From Zhihengliuella halotolerans (GTDB taxonomy: Bacteria > Actinomycetota > Actinomycetes > Actinomycetales > Micrococcaceae), in assembly GCF_004217565.1 (NCBI RefSeq), contig NZ_SHLA01000001.1, positions 2,976,001 through 3,040,000 of the forward strand: a stretch of 64,000 nt of DNA. The letters run 5' to 3'. The first letter of the stretch is position 1. Every line of letters begins with the position of its first letter. Below the pieces are notes generated by a model that had not been told where the DNA came from, did not search any database, and saw only the letters and a program-made list of their open reading frames with translations. Below are positions 1 to 8,146 of this stretch, in pieces. A program made the position numbers and the translations under genes.

Positions 1-1
1 C

Positions 2-145
2 CCGGGGGCGGCCGTGCTCATCTGCCTCGGCGTGTTCGCCGCGCAGCTGGCCTTCAGCGCCTTCTGGATGCGCCGCTTCGAGCGCGGTCCGCTCGAAGGG
101 CTGTTCCGGGCGTTCACCTACTGGCGCGCGCCCAGCTGGCGCTAG
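2..145 (+). CDS. C-terminal end of DUF418-type membrane protein (partial)
   Basis: The window opens inside a reading frame that runs to a TAG at 143-145. The 47 visible residues hold a hydrophobic helix (AVLICLGVFAAQLAFSAFW), then a basic, aromatic tail with the motif FERGPLEGLFRAFTYW. This tail is typical of the last helix of DUF418 membrane proteins, where an RFGPLEWLWR-like sequence follows the final membrane segment. DUF418 proteins are poorly characterised multi-pass membrane proteins. The start lies outside the window. Its stop codon overlaps, on the opposite strand, the stop of the next gene within one CTAG tetranucleotide. Confidence 0.6.
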   Translation, partial: PGAAVLICLGVFAAQLAFSAFWMRRFERGPLEGLFRAFTYWRAPSWR

Positions 146-723
146 AGGCCCCAGGCCTCCACGGCCGGCGTCGTCTTGTCCCAGCCGAGCTTCGATACCT
201 TCGCCGTGCCCAGCAGAAAGTGCCGGCCCGTATCGGCCGGCAGCCCGAGCCAGCGAGCTACCATGACCCGGCTGAAGTGGCCGTGGGAGAAGAGGATCGC
301 GTTCTCGCCCTCCCCCAGTTCGGCGCGCACGCGCTCGACGATGCCGTCGGCGCGCGCCGCGACCTGGGCGAGCGTCTCGCCGCCGGGCACGCCGTCGTTC
401 CAGATCCGGTAGGACGGGTCCTTGGCGCGCACGTCGGCGCTGGCCACGCCCTCGTAGTCGCCGTAGTCCCACTCGTGCGCGGTCGGCACGCGTTCGACGT
501 CGGCGAAACCCGCCAGCTCGGCCGTGCGCCAGGCGCGCTGCAGCGGGCTGGAGAGCACCAGATCGAATTCGACGCCGGTCGCGGCCAGGGTGCGTCCGGC
601 ATCGACGGCCTGCGCCTCGCCCTCGGGCAGCAGCGGCAGGTCGGTCAGGCCGGTGTACTGGCCGGAACGCGACCATTCCGTCTCGCCGTGGCGCACGAGC
701 CACAGGGTCGGTCGATTCGTCAT
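142..723 (-). CDS. Histidine phosphatase family protein
   Basis: A 193-residue protein starting MTNRPTLWLVRHGETEWSRS. The RHG motif at about residues 10-12 holds the phospho-accepting histidine of the phosphoglycerate-mutase-like superfamily. The second catalytic histidine sits in LFSHGHFSRVMVARW near residue 145. The usual acidic partner region (EWDYGDYEG) lies in the middle. Members dephosphorylate small phosphoesters, and the substrate cannot be told from sequence. The frame is open far upstream, but the ATG at 721-723 puts the RHG motif at the normal distance from the N-terminus. It lies 19 bases downstream of the CCA-adding enzyme on the same strand, so co-transcription is likely. Confidence 0.85.
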   Translation of the reverse strand: MTNRPTLWLVRHGETEWSRSGQYTGLTDLPLLPEGEAQAVDAGRTLAATGVEFDLVLSSPLQRAWRTAELAGFADVERVPTAHEWDYGDYEGVASADVRAKDPSYRIWNDGVPGGETLAQVAARADGIVERVRAELGEGENAILFSHGHFSRVMVARWLGLPADTGRHFLLGTAKVSKLGWDKTTPAVEAWGL

Positions 724-742
724 GATTCTCCTCGCGTCGCGC

Positions 743-2200
743 TCAGTCGCCGGTTGCGGCCGGGGCTGTGGTGCTCTCCGGCTGGGAGGCCCACCAGGCG
801 CGCAGGGCGGCGACGGCGTCGTCGTGTTCCATCGGCCCGTTATCGAGCCGAAGTTCGAGCATGTGCTTGTAGGCGCGGCCCACCACGGGGCCCGGGCGGA
901 TGCCCAACAGGTCCATGATCGCCTTGCCGTCCAGGTCAGGGCGGACGGAGGCGAGCTCCTCCTGCTCGGCGAGCTGCTCGATGCGGCGCTCCAGATCATC
1001 GTAGGCGTGCGCCAGGCGCTCGGCCTTGCGCCGATTACGCGTGGTGACGTCCGAACGAGTGAGCCGGTGCAGGAATTCGAGCAGGTCGCCGGCGTCGTTC
1101 ACGTACCGGCGTACGGCCGAGTCCGACCACCCGGCCTCCCCGTACCCGTAGAAGCGCATGTGCAGCTCGACGAGGCGGGCCACCGCCTTGATCGAGTCGT
1201 TGTCGAAGCGCAGGGCGCGCATGCGCTTCTTGACGAGCTTGGAGCCGACGACGTCGTGGTGGCGGAAGGAGACCGACCCCGAGGGTTCGAAGCGGCGCGT
1301 CGCCGGTTTGCCGACGTCGTGCATGAGGGCGGCGAAACGCAGGACGAAGCTCGGACCCGGCACCGGCCCGTCGGCGTCCGTCTCCAACCCGGCGGCCTGC
1401 TCGAGGACCTGCAGACTGTGCTGGTAGACGTCCTTGTGGCGGTGGTGCTCGTCGGTCTCGAGCTGCAGCGCGGAGACTTCGGGCAGCACCCGGTCGGCCA
1501 GACCCGTCTCGACGAGCAGGTCGACGCCGGCGCGCGGGTGCGCGCCGCAGATGAGCTTGACGAGCTCGTCGCGGACCCGCTCGGCCGAGATGATCGAGAT
1601 CCGCTCGGCCATGTCGACCATGGCGGTGCGGACGTCGTCGTGCACGTCGACGCCCAGCTGGGAGGCGAAACGCGCCGCGCGCATCATGCGCAGCGGATCG
1701 TCGGAGAAGGACGACGACGGCGCGCCCGGAGTGCGGATCACGCCCGCTTCGAGGTCGGTGTAGCCGCCGAAGGGATCGACCAGTTCGAGCTTCGGCAGCC
1801 GCAGCGCCATCGCGTTCATCGAGAAGTCGCGGCGGAAGAGGTCGTCTTCGAGGCTCGTGCCGAACGCCACGATCGGCTTGCGGGAGGCCGGATCGTAGGC
1901 CTCGGCCCGGTAGGTGGTGACCTCGATCGTGTCGCGGCCGACGCGGAAGGCGATGGTGCCGAACTCGCGCCCGACTTCCCACACCGCGTCCGCGAAGCCG
2001 TCGATCGCCGCGAGCGTCTGCTCGGGCGTGGCGTCGGTCGTGAAATCGAGGTCCGGGGAGACGCGGCCCAGGAACAGGTCGCGGACGGGACCACCGACCA
2101 GCGACAGCTCGAATCCGGCGGCGCTGAAACGGTCCGCGAGGTCGAAGACGACGGCTGGCAGGCTCTCGCGCAGAGCCGCGGGTTCGGGAAGCTGGTGCAT
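743..2200 (-). CDS. pcnA: CCA tRNA nucleotidyltransferase
   Basis: This 485-residue protein is a class II nucleotidyltransferase that builds or repairs the 3' CCA end of tRNAs. The catalytic head shows LVGGPVRDLFLG followed by DLDFTTDATPEQ (GGxVRD and DxD, about residues 36-60). An RNA/nucleotide-binding region follows, then an HD domain (LMHDVGKPATRR, near residue 300) as in other actinobacterial versions. Length is normal for the family. The ATG at 2198-2200 faces the NUDIX gene across a 112-base divergent promoter region, the same head-to-head arrangement as the M. tuberculosis pcnA/mutT4 locus. Only one of the three tRNA genes in this window (tRNA-Leu) encodes its own CCA. Confidence 0.95.
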   Translation of the reverse strand: MHQLPEPAALRESLPAVVFDLADRFSAAGFELSLVGGPVRDLFLGRVSPDLDFTTDATPEQTLAAIDGFADAVWEVGREFGTIAFRVGRDTIEVTTYRAEAYDPASRKPIVAFGTSLEDDLFRRDFSMNAMALRLPKLELVDPFGGYTDLEAGVIRTPGAPSSSFSDDPLRMMRAARFASQLGVDVHDDVRTAMVDMAERISIISAERVRDELVKLICGAHPRAGVDLLVETGLADRVLPEVSALQLETDEHHRHKDVYQHSLQVLEQAAGLETDADGPVPGPSFVLRFAALMHDVGKPATRRFEPSGSVSFRHHDVVGSKLVKKRMRALRFDNDSIKAVARLVELHMRFYGYGEAGWSDSAVRRYVNDAGDLLEFLHRLTRSDVTTRNRRKAERLAHAYDDLERRIEQLAEQEELASVRPDLDGKAIMDLLGIRPGPVVGRAYKHMLELRLDNGPMEHDDAVAALRAWWASQPESTTAPAATGD

Positions 2201-2312
2201 AGTCCCTTAATGGTGTCAGATTTTCACGCGGGATCCACGCCGGGCCCGGCGCACTCGCGGCGGACATGGGGAAGAACGGAAGTCGAGCCAAAAGATAGAT
2301 AGAGTGGAGTGC

Positions 2313-2849
2313 ATGGCCCATCCAGTTCCTCGTGCTCCGAAGCGCACCCCGTTGACTGCGTCAATGGCCCATGCGCACTCGCAGCAGCAGGGCCAGCACA
2401 CACTGCCCACCGTGGAGGAAGTCTCCTCCGGTGGCGTCGTCGTCGACCTCGGCAAACCCGAGCTCCCAGTGGCGATCATCGCCCGCTACAACCGCGGCGG
2501 ACGCCTCGAATGGTGCCTGCCCAAGGGGCATCCCGAGGGCGCGGAATCCAACGAGCAGGCCGCGGTCCGCGAAGTCGAGGAGGAGACCGGCATCGCCGGC
2601 GAGGTCCTCGCCGCGCTGGGCAGCATCGACTACTGGTTCACGGTCTCGACCTACCGCGTGCACAAGACGGTCCACCACTTCCTGCTCAAGGCCACCGGCG
2701 GCGAGCTGACGATCGAGAACGACCCGGACCAGGAGGCCGTCGACGTGGCCTGGGTCCCGCTCAGGGACCTCGGCCGGAGACTGTCCTTCCCCAACGAACG
2801 GCGCATCGCCGATCTGGCCCGCGAGGTCCTGCCGCAGCATGTCGAGTAG
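2313..2849 (+). CDS. NUDIX hydrolase
   Basis: A protein of about 178 residues with a complete Nudix box: G, then E at the right spacing, then REVEEETGI (GHPEGAESNEQAAV before it). Nudix enzymes hydrolyse nucleoside diphosphates linked to another group, and this one could clean up oxidised nucleotides or related metabolites. An in-frame GTG lies at 2304; I prefer the ATG at 2313 because the first recognisable conserved residues come well after it. It overlaps the start of murJ by 11 bases, so the two are translationally coupled. In M. tuberculosis a further large secreted-protein gene (Rv3909) lies between the NUDIX gene and mviN, and it is absent here. Confidence 0.88.
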   Translation: MAHPVPRAPKRTPLTASMAHAHSQQQGQHTLPTVEEVSSGGVVVDLGKPELPVAIIARYNRGGRLEWCLPKGHPEGAESNEQAAVREVEEETGIAGEVLAALGSIDYWFTVSTYRVHKTVHHFLLKATGGELTIENDPDQEAVDVAWVPLRDLGRRLSFPNERRIADLAREVLPQHVE

Positions 2850-4620
2850 CGAACGGCCGGCAGCCGAGGCCGGCGGTGTCGAGCCGGAGATCCCCGACGC
2901 GCCGGCCCCCCAATCGAACTCTCGCGCCTACGCCCTTATGGCCAGCGGCACCACGGTCTCCCGCGTGCTGGGCTTCGCGCGGACGGCCCTGCTCGCCGTC
3001 GCCATCGGATCGAACACCCCGATCGGCGATATTTTCGAGAAGGCCAATGTCATCCCGACGATCATCTTCATGCTCGTCGCGGGCGGCATCTTCAACGTGG
3101 TCCTCGTCCCGCAGCTGATCAAGGCCTCCAAGAACGCGGATCGCGGGTCCGCGTACACGTCCAAGCTCATCACCCTCACGGTGACGTTCATGGCGGCGGC
3201 GACCATCCTGCTGACCCTGCTGGCCGGGCCGATCATCTCGGCGCTCACGGTCGGCTGGTCGGAGCCAATGTTGGCTCTCGCCACGGCGTTCGCCTACTGG
3301 TGCCTGCCCCAGGTCTTCTTCTACGGCGTCTACTCGGTCGTCGGCCAAGTGCTCAACGCGCACGGGCGGTTCGGCTGGTTCATGTGGGCACCCGTCGTGA
3401 ACAACATCGTGCAGATCGCCGTGATCGGCACCTACATCGGCCTGTTCGGCGCGTTCCGCGCGGACACCGACCAGCTCGCCGAGTGGACAACCGCCCAGAC
3501 CGTCCTGCTCGCCGGCGGTTCGACGCTGGGCATCGCCCTCCAGGCCCTCGTGCTGTTCGCCCCGCTGCGCACCACGGGCCTGCGGATTCGTCCGAACTTC
3601 CGCTTCCGAGGCATGGGCCTGACCCACGTCGGGAAGATCGCCGCGTGGACCCTCGCATCGATGATGGTCGGCAACCTCGCCTCGCTGCTCTATTCGCGCA
3701 TCGCCTCCGAGGCGACGGCCGCCCGCGAAAGCCTCTCCGCCGGCGGCGCCTCGGTCGCTGGCGAGTACGCGCTGAACACCTCGCAGCTCATCACGGTCCT
3801 GCCGCACTCGATCTTCGCGCTCTCGCTGGCCACGGTGATCTTCAACGAGCTCACCCGGGCCTTCCACGACGACCGCGCGCACGACGTGCCCGCCCTTCTC
3901 TCCAAGGGACTGCGCACGACGGCGGTGCCCATCGTCTTCGCGTCCGTCGCCATCGTCGTCCTCGCCGGTCCACTCGGGCGGCTCTTCGGCGGCACGTCCG
4001 TCGACGCCGCGGCGGCCGGCGCGGCCATCGGGCAGCTGCTGCTGCTGACCGCGCTGGGGCTCCCCTTCAAGAGCGCCCACTTCTTCCTCATCCGCGTCTT
4101 CTATGCGCAGGAGGACACGAAGACGCCCATGCTGATCCAGACCGCGATCGCGGTCGTCGGACTCATCGCCGCCTTCACGATGGCGGCGCTCATCCCCCCG
4201 ACGAACATCGTGATGGGGATCGCGCTGCTCTACGGCGCCACGAATGTCCTCAGCGCGATCCTCGCCCATTTCCTGGTCGTGCGCCGGCACGGCGACTACG
4301 GGGTAGGCCGGGTCGTCGATACCTACATCCGTGTCGGATGGTTCGCCCTCATCGCGGGAGCCGCCGGCTCCGTCGCGCTCTGGCTGCTGGGCGGATTCTC
4401 GTTCGGGTTCGCGTTCTCCGGCATCTTCCCCGCCGTCGCCACGCTCGCGATCTGCGGGGTCGTCATGATCGTCGTCTACCTGCTGCTGCTGAAAGCCGCG
4501 CGCCTCGAGGAGCTCGACGAGTTCATCGGGCCCCTGGCGCGCAGGATCCCGGACCTCTCCCGGCGCCGCGCGAGCGCGAAGGCGACGCCCCGTCGTCGTG
4601 GAGAAGACGGCCCCCGCTAG
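2839..4620 (+). CDS. murJ: Lipid II flippase MurJ (MviN family)
   Basis: This 593-residue polytopic membrane protein has the hydrophobic pattern of about 14 membrane segments expected of MurJ, which flips lipid II across the membrane for peptidoglycan synthesis. Family sequences include the N-terminal SGTTVSRVLGFARTALLA and the central YALNTSQLITVLPHSIFA. A hydrophilic tail of some 35 residues rich in R and A ends the protein. Unlike mycobacterial MviN, it has no cytoplasmic pseudokinase fused at the C-terminus; a separate gene 104 bases downstream supplies a related module. The start lies inside the NUDIX gene. Confidence 0.93.
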   Translation: MSSSERPAAEAGGVEPEIPDAPAPQSNSRAYALMASGTTVSRVLGFARTALLAVAIGSNTPIGDIFEKANVIPTIIFMLVAGGIFNVVLVPQLIKASKNADRGSAYTSKLITLTVTFMAAATILLTLLAGPIISALTVGWSEPMLALATAFAYWCLPQVFFYGVYSVVGQVLNAHGRFGWFMWAPVVNNIVQIAVIGTYIGLFGAFRADTDQLAEWTTAQTVLLAGGSTLGIALQALVLFAPLRTTGLRIRPNFRFRGMGLTHVGKIAAWTLASMMVGNLASLLYSRIASEATAARESLSAGGASVAGEYALNTSQLITVLPHSIFALSLATVIFNELTRAFHDDRAHDVPALLSKGLRTTAVPIVFASVAIVVLAGPLGRLFGGTSVDAAAAGAAIGQLLLLTALGLPFKSAHFFLIRVFYAQEDTKTPMLIQTAIAVVGLIAAFTMAALIPPTNIVMGIALLYGATNVLSAILAHFLVVRRHGDYGVGRVVDTYIRVGWFALIAGAAGSVALWLLGGFSFGFAFSGIFPAVATLAICGVVMIVVYLLLLKAARLEELDEFIGPLARRIPDLSRRRASAKATPRRRGEDGPR

Positions 4621-4723
4621 TCGACGCCGCCGCGCGCAGTGGCTCGACGCGCCCGGTAGCATGGACTCAAGCAACACATCTATTGGGTGCCCCGCACCCA
4701 AAAACCAAGCTTGGGAGTCAATA

Positions 4724-6343
4724 GTGTCGCAGCCCATCGACGTCGGAACCGTGCTCGGCGGACGGTACAAGGTGACGAGCACCGTGCTGAGCTCGACCGA
4801 GGGTGACATGGTCCTAGACGGCATGGACCAGGTCCTGAACAGGGCCGTCAGCATCCTCATCGCCAGCGCGGACAACACTGCCCGGATGACGGCCAGCGCC
4901 CGCGAAATCGCCACGGGCGAGCGCCCCAGCAACGTCCAGGTCCTGGACCTCGGGGTGTCTGAACACGCGACTTACCTGATCACCAACACCGCGGATTCCG
5001 GCGAACTGATGGAGCTGCTCGAAGAGACCACCTACGTCGAGCCGTTCTACACGGACACCCTCGGCTCGGAGATCTTCGGCGAGGCACGGTCGCGGCAGCC
5101 CCAGCGCTACGAGGACGACGACGAGTACTACGCCGAACTCGAGGAGAACGAGCGCAGGACCCCGCTTGCCAACCGGTTCTCCGGACTCCGTAGCCGGCTC
5201 AGCCGCGGCGTGGCCGGCGTCACGGGCGGCGGTGCGGCAGCCGGCGCCGCCGCGGGCGCCTCCGCTCACCAGGACGACACCGACACGGCAGGCTCCCCCA
5301 GCACGGAGGAGAACTCCGCCGTCGAACCTGTCGCCGAGGAAAGCAGGTTCGATTCGCCCAGCACTGAGGAGACGCCTGTCGTACCTCCCGCGGCCGCTAC
5401 GGCCGCTGCGCCCAAGGTCGAGATCTACGGAGACGACGATGAGGACGACGCCGCAAGTGCTGGCGCCGGGGCTGCGACTGCAAGCGCTGCTGCAGGCCCG
5501 GCCCCGACCGCAGCTACTCCTCGCACCGACTACGACCCCGACGATGTGCGTCCTGCGGCAACGTTCCCAGCTGCGGCACGCGGCTACGAGGAAGAGACGG
5601 CAGTCGCGGGTGCCGCTGCCGGCGGAGCGGGCTCCGGCTACGACGACGGCGAAGAGGAAGAAGAAGAGGGCGGCAACCGCTGGACGCGACTGATCGTCGG
5701 CGCTGTGCTGGGCCTCGTGCTGATCGTCGCGGTTGTCTTCGCGTTCAACATGCTCGGTGGCCTCGGCGGCGACGAAGCACCGCGTGCGGGAGGAGATACG
5801 TCGACCTCCGCAGATGGCGACCCGTCCACTTCGGACGAACCCGGCGAAAGCGATGAACCCTCGGAGTCCGAGACTCCGGCGGCAGACCCTGTTGTCAGCG
5901 GTATCCAGCGCGTCGTGCCCGGCAACCAGGAACTCAACGCGGAGACCGATAACACGCTGGTCCGTGCCATCGATGGCAATGAGGCGACGCTGTACTCCAC
6001 GTACACCTACTCGCAGCCGGCCTTCGGCGGATATGCTTCGAACATGGTCCTCGTGCTTGAACTCGAGGACGCCGCCAAGGTCAGTCAGGTCGAGCTGTCA
6101 GGCCTGAACGGCACGGGCGGTTCCTTCGAGATCGCCATCGGCGAGACCAATGATCTCGGCGCTGCGACGTCCGTCACCCAGGGTTCGTTTACGGGTCCCA
6201 CGGTGTCCGTACCCGTTACCGATGAAGAGGCGGCCACCGGCAAGTACGTGTTCTTCAATGTCACCGAGTTGCCGCGCCTCTCCAACCCGCTCAACGAGTC
6301 GCGTCCGTTCGGACTGCAGGTGGCGGAGTTCAAGGTTTCCTAG
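4724..6343 (+). CDS. Membrane-anchored pseudokinase N-lobe protein with extracytoplasmic binding-like domain
   Basis: I place the start at the GTG at 4724, preceded by GGGAG at 4713-4717; the frame is open further upstream but without a better site. The 539-residue product has four parts. Residues about 8-100 resemble the N-lobe of an Hanks-type kinase (VLGGRYKVTSTV, AVSILIA where VAIK is expected, then VQVLDLGVSEHATYLITN), but no HRD, DFG or C-lobe follows. A long acidic, Ala-rich linker comes next. One membrane helix is at about 322-342 (LIVGAVLGLVLIVAVVFAF). The C-terminal domain of about 150 residues (AIDGNEATLYSTYTY) resembles discoidin-like carbohydrate-binding folds. In M. tuberculosis MviN, a pseudokinase and an external binding domain are fused to MurJ; here they form a separate, reduced protein. 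It is probably not catalytic. Confidence 0.7.
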   Translation: MSQPIDVGTVLGGRYKVTSTVLSSTEGDMVLDGMDQVLNRAVSILIASADNTARMTASAREIATGERPSNVQVLDLGVSEHATYLITNTADSGELMELLEETTYVEPFYTDTLGSEIFGEARSRQPQRYEDDDEYYAELEENERRTPLANRFSGLRSRLSRGVAGVTGGGAAAGAAAGASAHQDDTDTAGSPSTEENSAVEPVAEESRFDSPSTEETPVVPPAAATAAAPKVEIYGDDDEDDAASAGAGAATASAAAGPAPTAATPRTDYDPDDVRPAATFPAAARGYEEETAVAGAAAGGAGSGYDDGEEEEEEGGNRWTRLIVGAVLGLVLIVAVVFAFNMLGGLGGDEAPRAGGDTSTSADGDPSTSDEPGESDEPSESETPAADPVVSGIQRVVPGNQELNAETDNTLVRAIDGNEATLYSTYTYSQPAFGGYASNMVLVLELEDAAKVSQVELSGLNGTGGSFEIAIGETNDLGAATSVTQGSFTGPTVSVPVTDEEAATGKYVFFNVTELPRLSNPLNESRPFGLQVAEFKVS

Positions 6344-6477
6344 CAACGATGCGGGGCGCCGCCGCAGGCGGCCCCCGCAGCCGGGGAATAGCACTGGGAG
6401 CCGCATGGTTGACCTAGGCAGAGCACATCAGACCAGCAGGCGCGCAGGCGCCGACCACAAAGAGAGGTTCACTTCGA

Positions 6478-7461
6478 GTGGCCACTGAAGCAGCTGAATC
6501 GATCCGCAACGTCATCATCGTCGGGTCCGGCCCAGCGGGTTACACCGCGGCGATCTACACCGCACGCGCCAACCTGAATCCGTTGGTGATCGCAGGTTCC
6601 GTCACTGCTGGTGGCGACCTGATGAACACCACCGACGTCGAGAATTTCCCGGGTTTCCCCGACGGCGTCATGGGTCCCGAACTCATGGAGCACATGCGCG
6701 CTCAGGCGGACCGCTTCGGCGCCGAGATCATGTACGAGGACGTCGAGTCGACGGAACTGACCGGCGAGATCAAGACCGTCACGCTCGCCAACGGCACGAC
6801 CTACCGAGCACGTGCCGTCATCATTTCCACGGGCTCCGCCTACCGCGAGCTCGGCTTGCCCGGAGAAAAAGAACTCTCCGGACACGGCGTGTCGTGGTGT
6901 GCGACGTGTGATGGATTCTTCTTCCGCGACCAGGAGATCGCCGTCGTCGGCGGCGGCGATTCAGCCATGGAGGAAGCCCTCTTCCTGACCAAGTTCGCGT
7001 CCAAGGTCACCGTGATTCACCGTCGCGAGGGCCTACGAGCCTCGAAGACCATGGCGGACCGCGCCCTCGCCGACCCGAAGATCGAGTTCATCTGGAACAG
7101 CGCTGTCGACGCCTACGAGGGCGACGGAAAGCTGACCGGAGTGAAGGTCAGGAATCTGATCGATGGTTCGGTCTCTTCCCTCGCCGTGACGGGTCTGTTC
7201 GTGGCCATCGGCTCGGACCCACGCGTCGACCTCGTCAAGGATCAGCTCGAGCTGACCGGCGGCGGAAACATCGCCGTCGATGGTCGTACTTCCAAGACGA
7301 GCCTGAAGGGCGTTTTCGCTGCCGGCGATGTCATCGACCCGACCTACCGGCAGGCTATTACCGCGGCGGGTTCGGGCTGCGTCGCCGCCGTGGACGTCGA
7401 GCACTACCTCGGTACACTTGGCGCCACGGAGGAATCCGGCGCCGCAACGGCCGCAGTCTAG
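6478..7461 (+). CDS. trxB: Thioredoxin-disulfide reductase
   Basis: This 327-residue flavoprotein uses NADPH to reduce thioredoxin. The N-terminal FAD-binding motif is IVGSGPAGYTAAIYTARA, and the redox-active pair is C141-A-T-C144 in SWCATCDGFFF. The NADPH-binding glycine motif is VVGGGDSAMEEA, and the C-terminal FAD motif is GVFAAGDVIDPTYRQA. All are intact and length is standard. The start is the GTG at 6478 with AGAGAGG at 6461-6467. The trxA gene follows 41 bases downstream, giving a complete thioredoxin system in one operon. The sigM gene that precedes trxB in mycobacteria is missing. Confidence 0.97.
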   Translation: MATEAAESIRNVIIVGSGPAGYTAAIYTARANLNPLVIAGSVTAGGDLMNTTDVENFPGFPDGVMGPELMEHMRAQADRFGAEIMYEDVESTELTGEIKTVTLANGTTYRARAVIISTGSAYRELGLPGEKELSGHGVSWCATCDGFFFRDQEIAVVGGGDSAMEEALFLTKFASKVTVIHRREGLRASKTMADRALADPKIEFIWNSAVDAYEGDGKLTGVKVRNLIDGSVSSLAVTGLFVAIGSDPRVDLVKDQLELTGGGNIAVDGRTSKTSLKGVFAAGDVIDPTYRQAITAAGSGCVAAVDVEHYLGTLGATEESGAATAAV

Positions 7462-7502
7462 ATTTTCACCAAGAACAGAGTTCATACCCGAAAGGATTCG
7501 TC

Positions 7503-7826
7503 ATGAGCAACGCCAAGGACGTCACCGACGCCTCATTCCAGTCTGACGTGCTGGAGAACGACAAGGCCGTGATCGTCGACTTCTGGGCCGAGTGGTGCGG
7601 CCCCTGCCGCATGCTGTCCCCGATCCTCGATCAGATCGCCGACGAGCACTCGGAGAAGGTCGACGTCGTCAAAATCAACGTCGACGAGAACCCGGCCATC
7701 GCCGCAAAGTACGGCATCACCTCGATTCCGGCCGTCTACGTCTTCAAGGGTGGCGAACACGTCGCCAGCTCCATCGGGGCCAAGCCTAAGCAGGTCATCG
7801 AGCAGGAGTTCGCCGAATACCTCTAG
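7503..7826 (+). CDS. trxA: Thioredoxin
   Basis: A 107-residue cytosolic thioredoxin with the active site WCGPC (C32 and C35) and the family's conserved cis-proline region GITSIPAVYVFKGGE. It serves as general disulfide reductant and hydrogen donor, kept reduced by the TrxB encoded just upstream. Start is the ATG at 7503 behind GAAAGGA. A strong intrinsic terminator follows directly, so this is the end of the operon. The amidase gene (cwlM) that follows trxA in mycobacteria is absent; the next gene is parB on the other strand. Confidence 0.98.
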   Translation: MSNAKDVTDASFQSDVLENDKAVIVDFWAEWCGPCRMLSPILDQIADEHSEKVDVVKINVDENPAIAAKYGITSIPAVYVFKGGEHVASSIGAKPKQVIEQEFAEYL

Positions 7827-7846
7827 GTCTGAGTGTGCATCGAAGA

Positions 7847-7878
7847 GCGGAGCAGGGGCTACCCCTGCTCCGCTTTTC
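7847..7878 (+). terminator. Intrinsic terminator after trxA
   Basis: A perfect 12-bp GC-rich stem (7847-7858 with 7862-7873) has a 3-base loop and is followed by TTTTCT. It begins 20 bases after the trxA stop codon and is a textbook rho-independent terminator. Confidence 0.93.
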
Positions 7879-7911
7879 TATGCTCGCCGTTGTGGGCGCT
7901 GACAGCGTCGG

Positions 7912-8012
7912 TTCTCCACAGTTCTACAAGTTATCCACCGCTTGACGGTTGATAACTTGGAAATCCTTCAATGATCCTTCACGAGTTTCCACAGATTCAG
8001 CGATTACCCACA
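7912..8012. promoter_or_regulatory. Group of near-consensus DnaA boxes between trxA and parB
   Basis: Four 9-mers match the DnaA box TTWTNCACA at 8 of 9 positions: TTCTCCACA (7912), TTATCCACC (7931), GTTTCCACA (7985) and TTACCCACA (8004). They lie in the 320-base space between the two convergent genes trxA and parB, where neither gene needs a promoter. They could bind DnaA with low affinity. Nothing else is recognisable in this space except the flanking terminator and the parS palindrome. Confidence 0.45.
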
Positions 8013-8082
8013 GCTGCCTGTGCAAATCCTCAAGGGGCGTGAGTTCAGGACTCACTGTGCACTCCACGTTCGCATGTTGTTA

Positions 8083-8130
8083 AAGACCGGGGTTGGTTCG
8101 TTTCACGTGAAACGAACCAACCCCGGTCTT
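8083..8130. repeat. Perfect 48-bp palindrome with parS at its centre; likely parB terminator
   Basis: The 24 bases at 8083-8106 are the exact reverse complement of those at 8107-8130. The central 16 bases (8099-8114) are a parS site. The palindrome starts 16 bases beyond the parB stop. Read on the parB strand, it would form a 24-bp RNA stem followed by a short T-containing stretch, so it may also end parB transcription. As DNA it is a symmetric extension of the parS dyad far beyond the 16 bases that ParB needs. Confidence 0.85.
8099..8114. promoter_or_regulatory. parS site 1
   Basis: CGTTTCACGTGAAACG matches the bacterial parS consensus TGTTTCACGTGAAACA at 14 of 16 positions, with the inner 14 bases perfect. 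It lies downstream of parB in the convergent trxA-parB space, at the centre of the 48-bp palindrome. Confidence 0.92.
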
Positions 8131-8146
8131 CGTCAGGCAGGCCAGA

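Noticed and set aside
2761-4932. A 723-residue frame antisense to murJ.
   Set aside because: A shadow of high third-position GC in murJ; its composition (D, R, G, E) is typical of such artefacts and it has no start context.
6350-6385. GC-rich hairpin between the pseudokinase gene and trxB.
   Set aside because: Imperfect stem and no T run; not convincing as a terminator.
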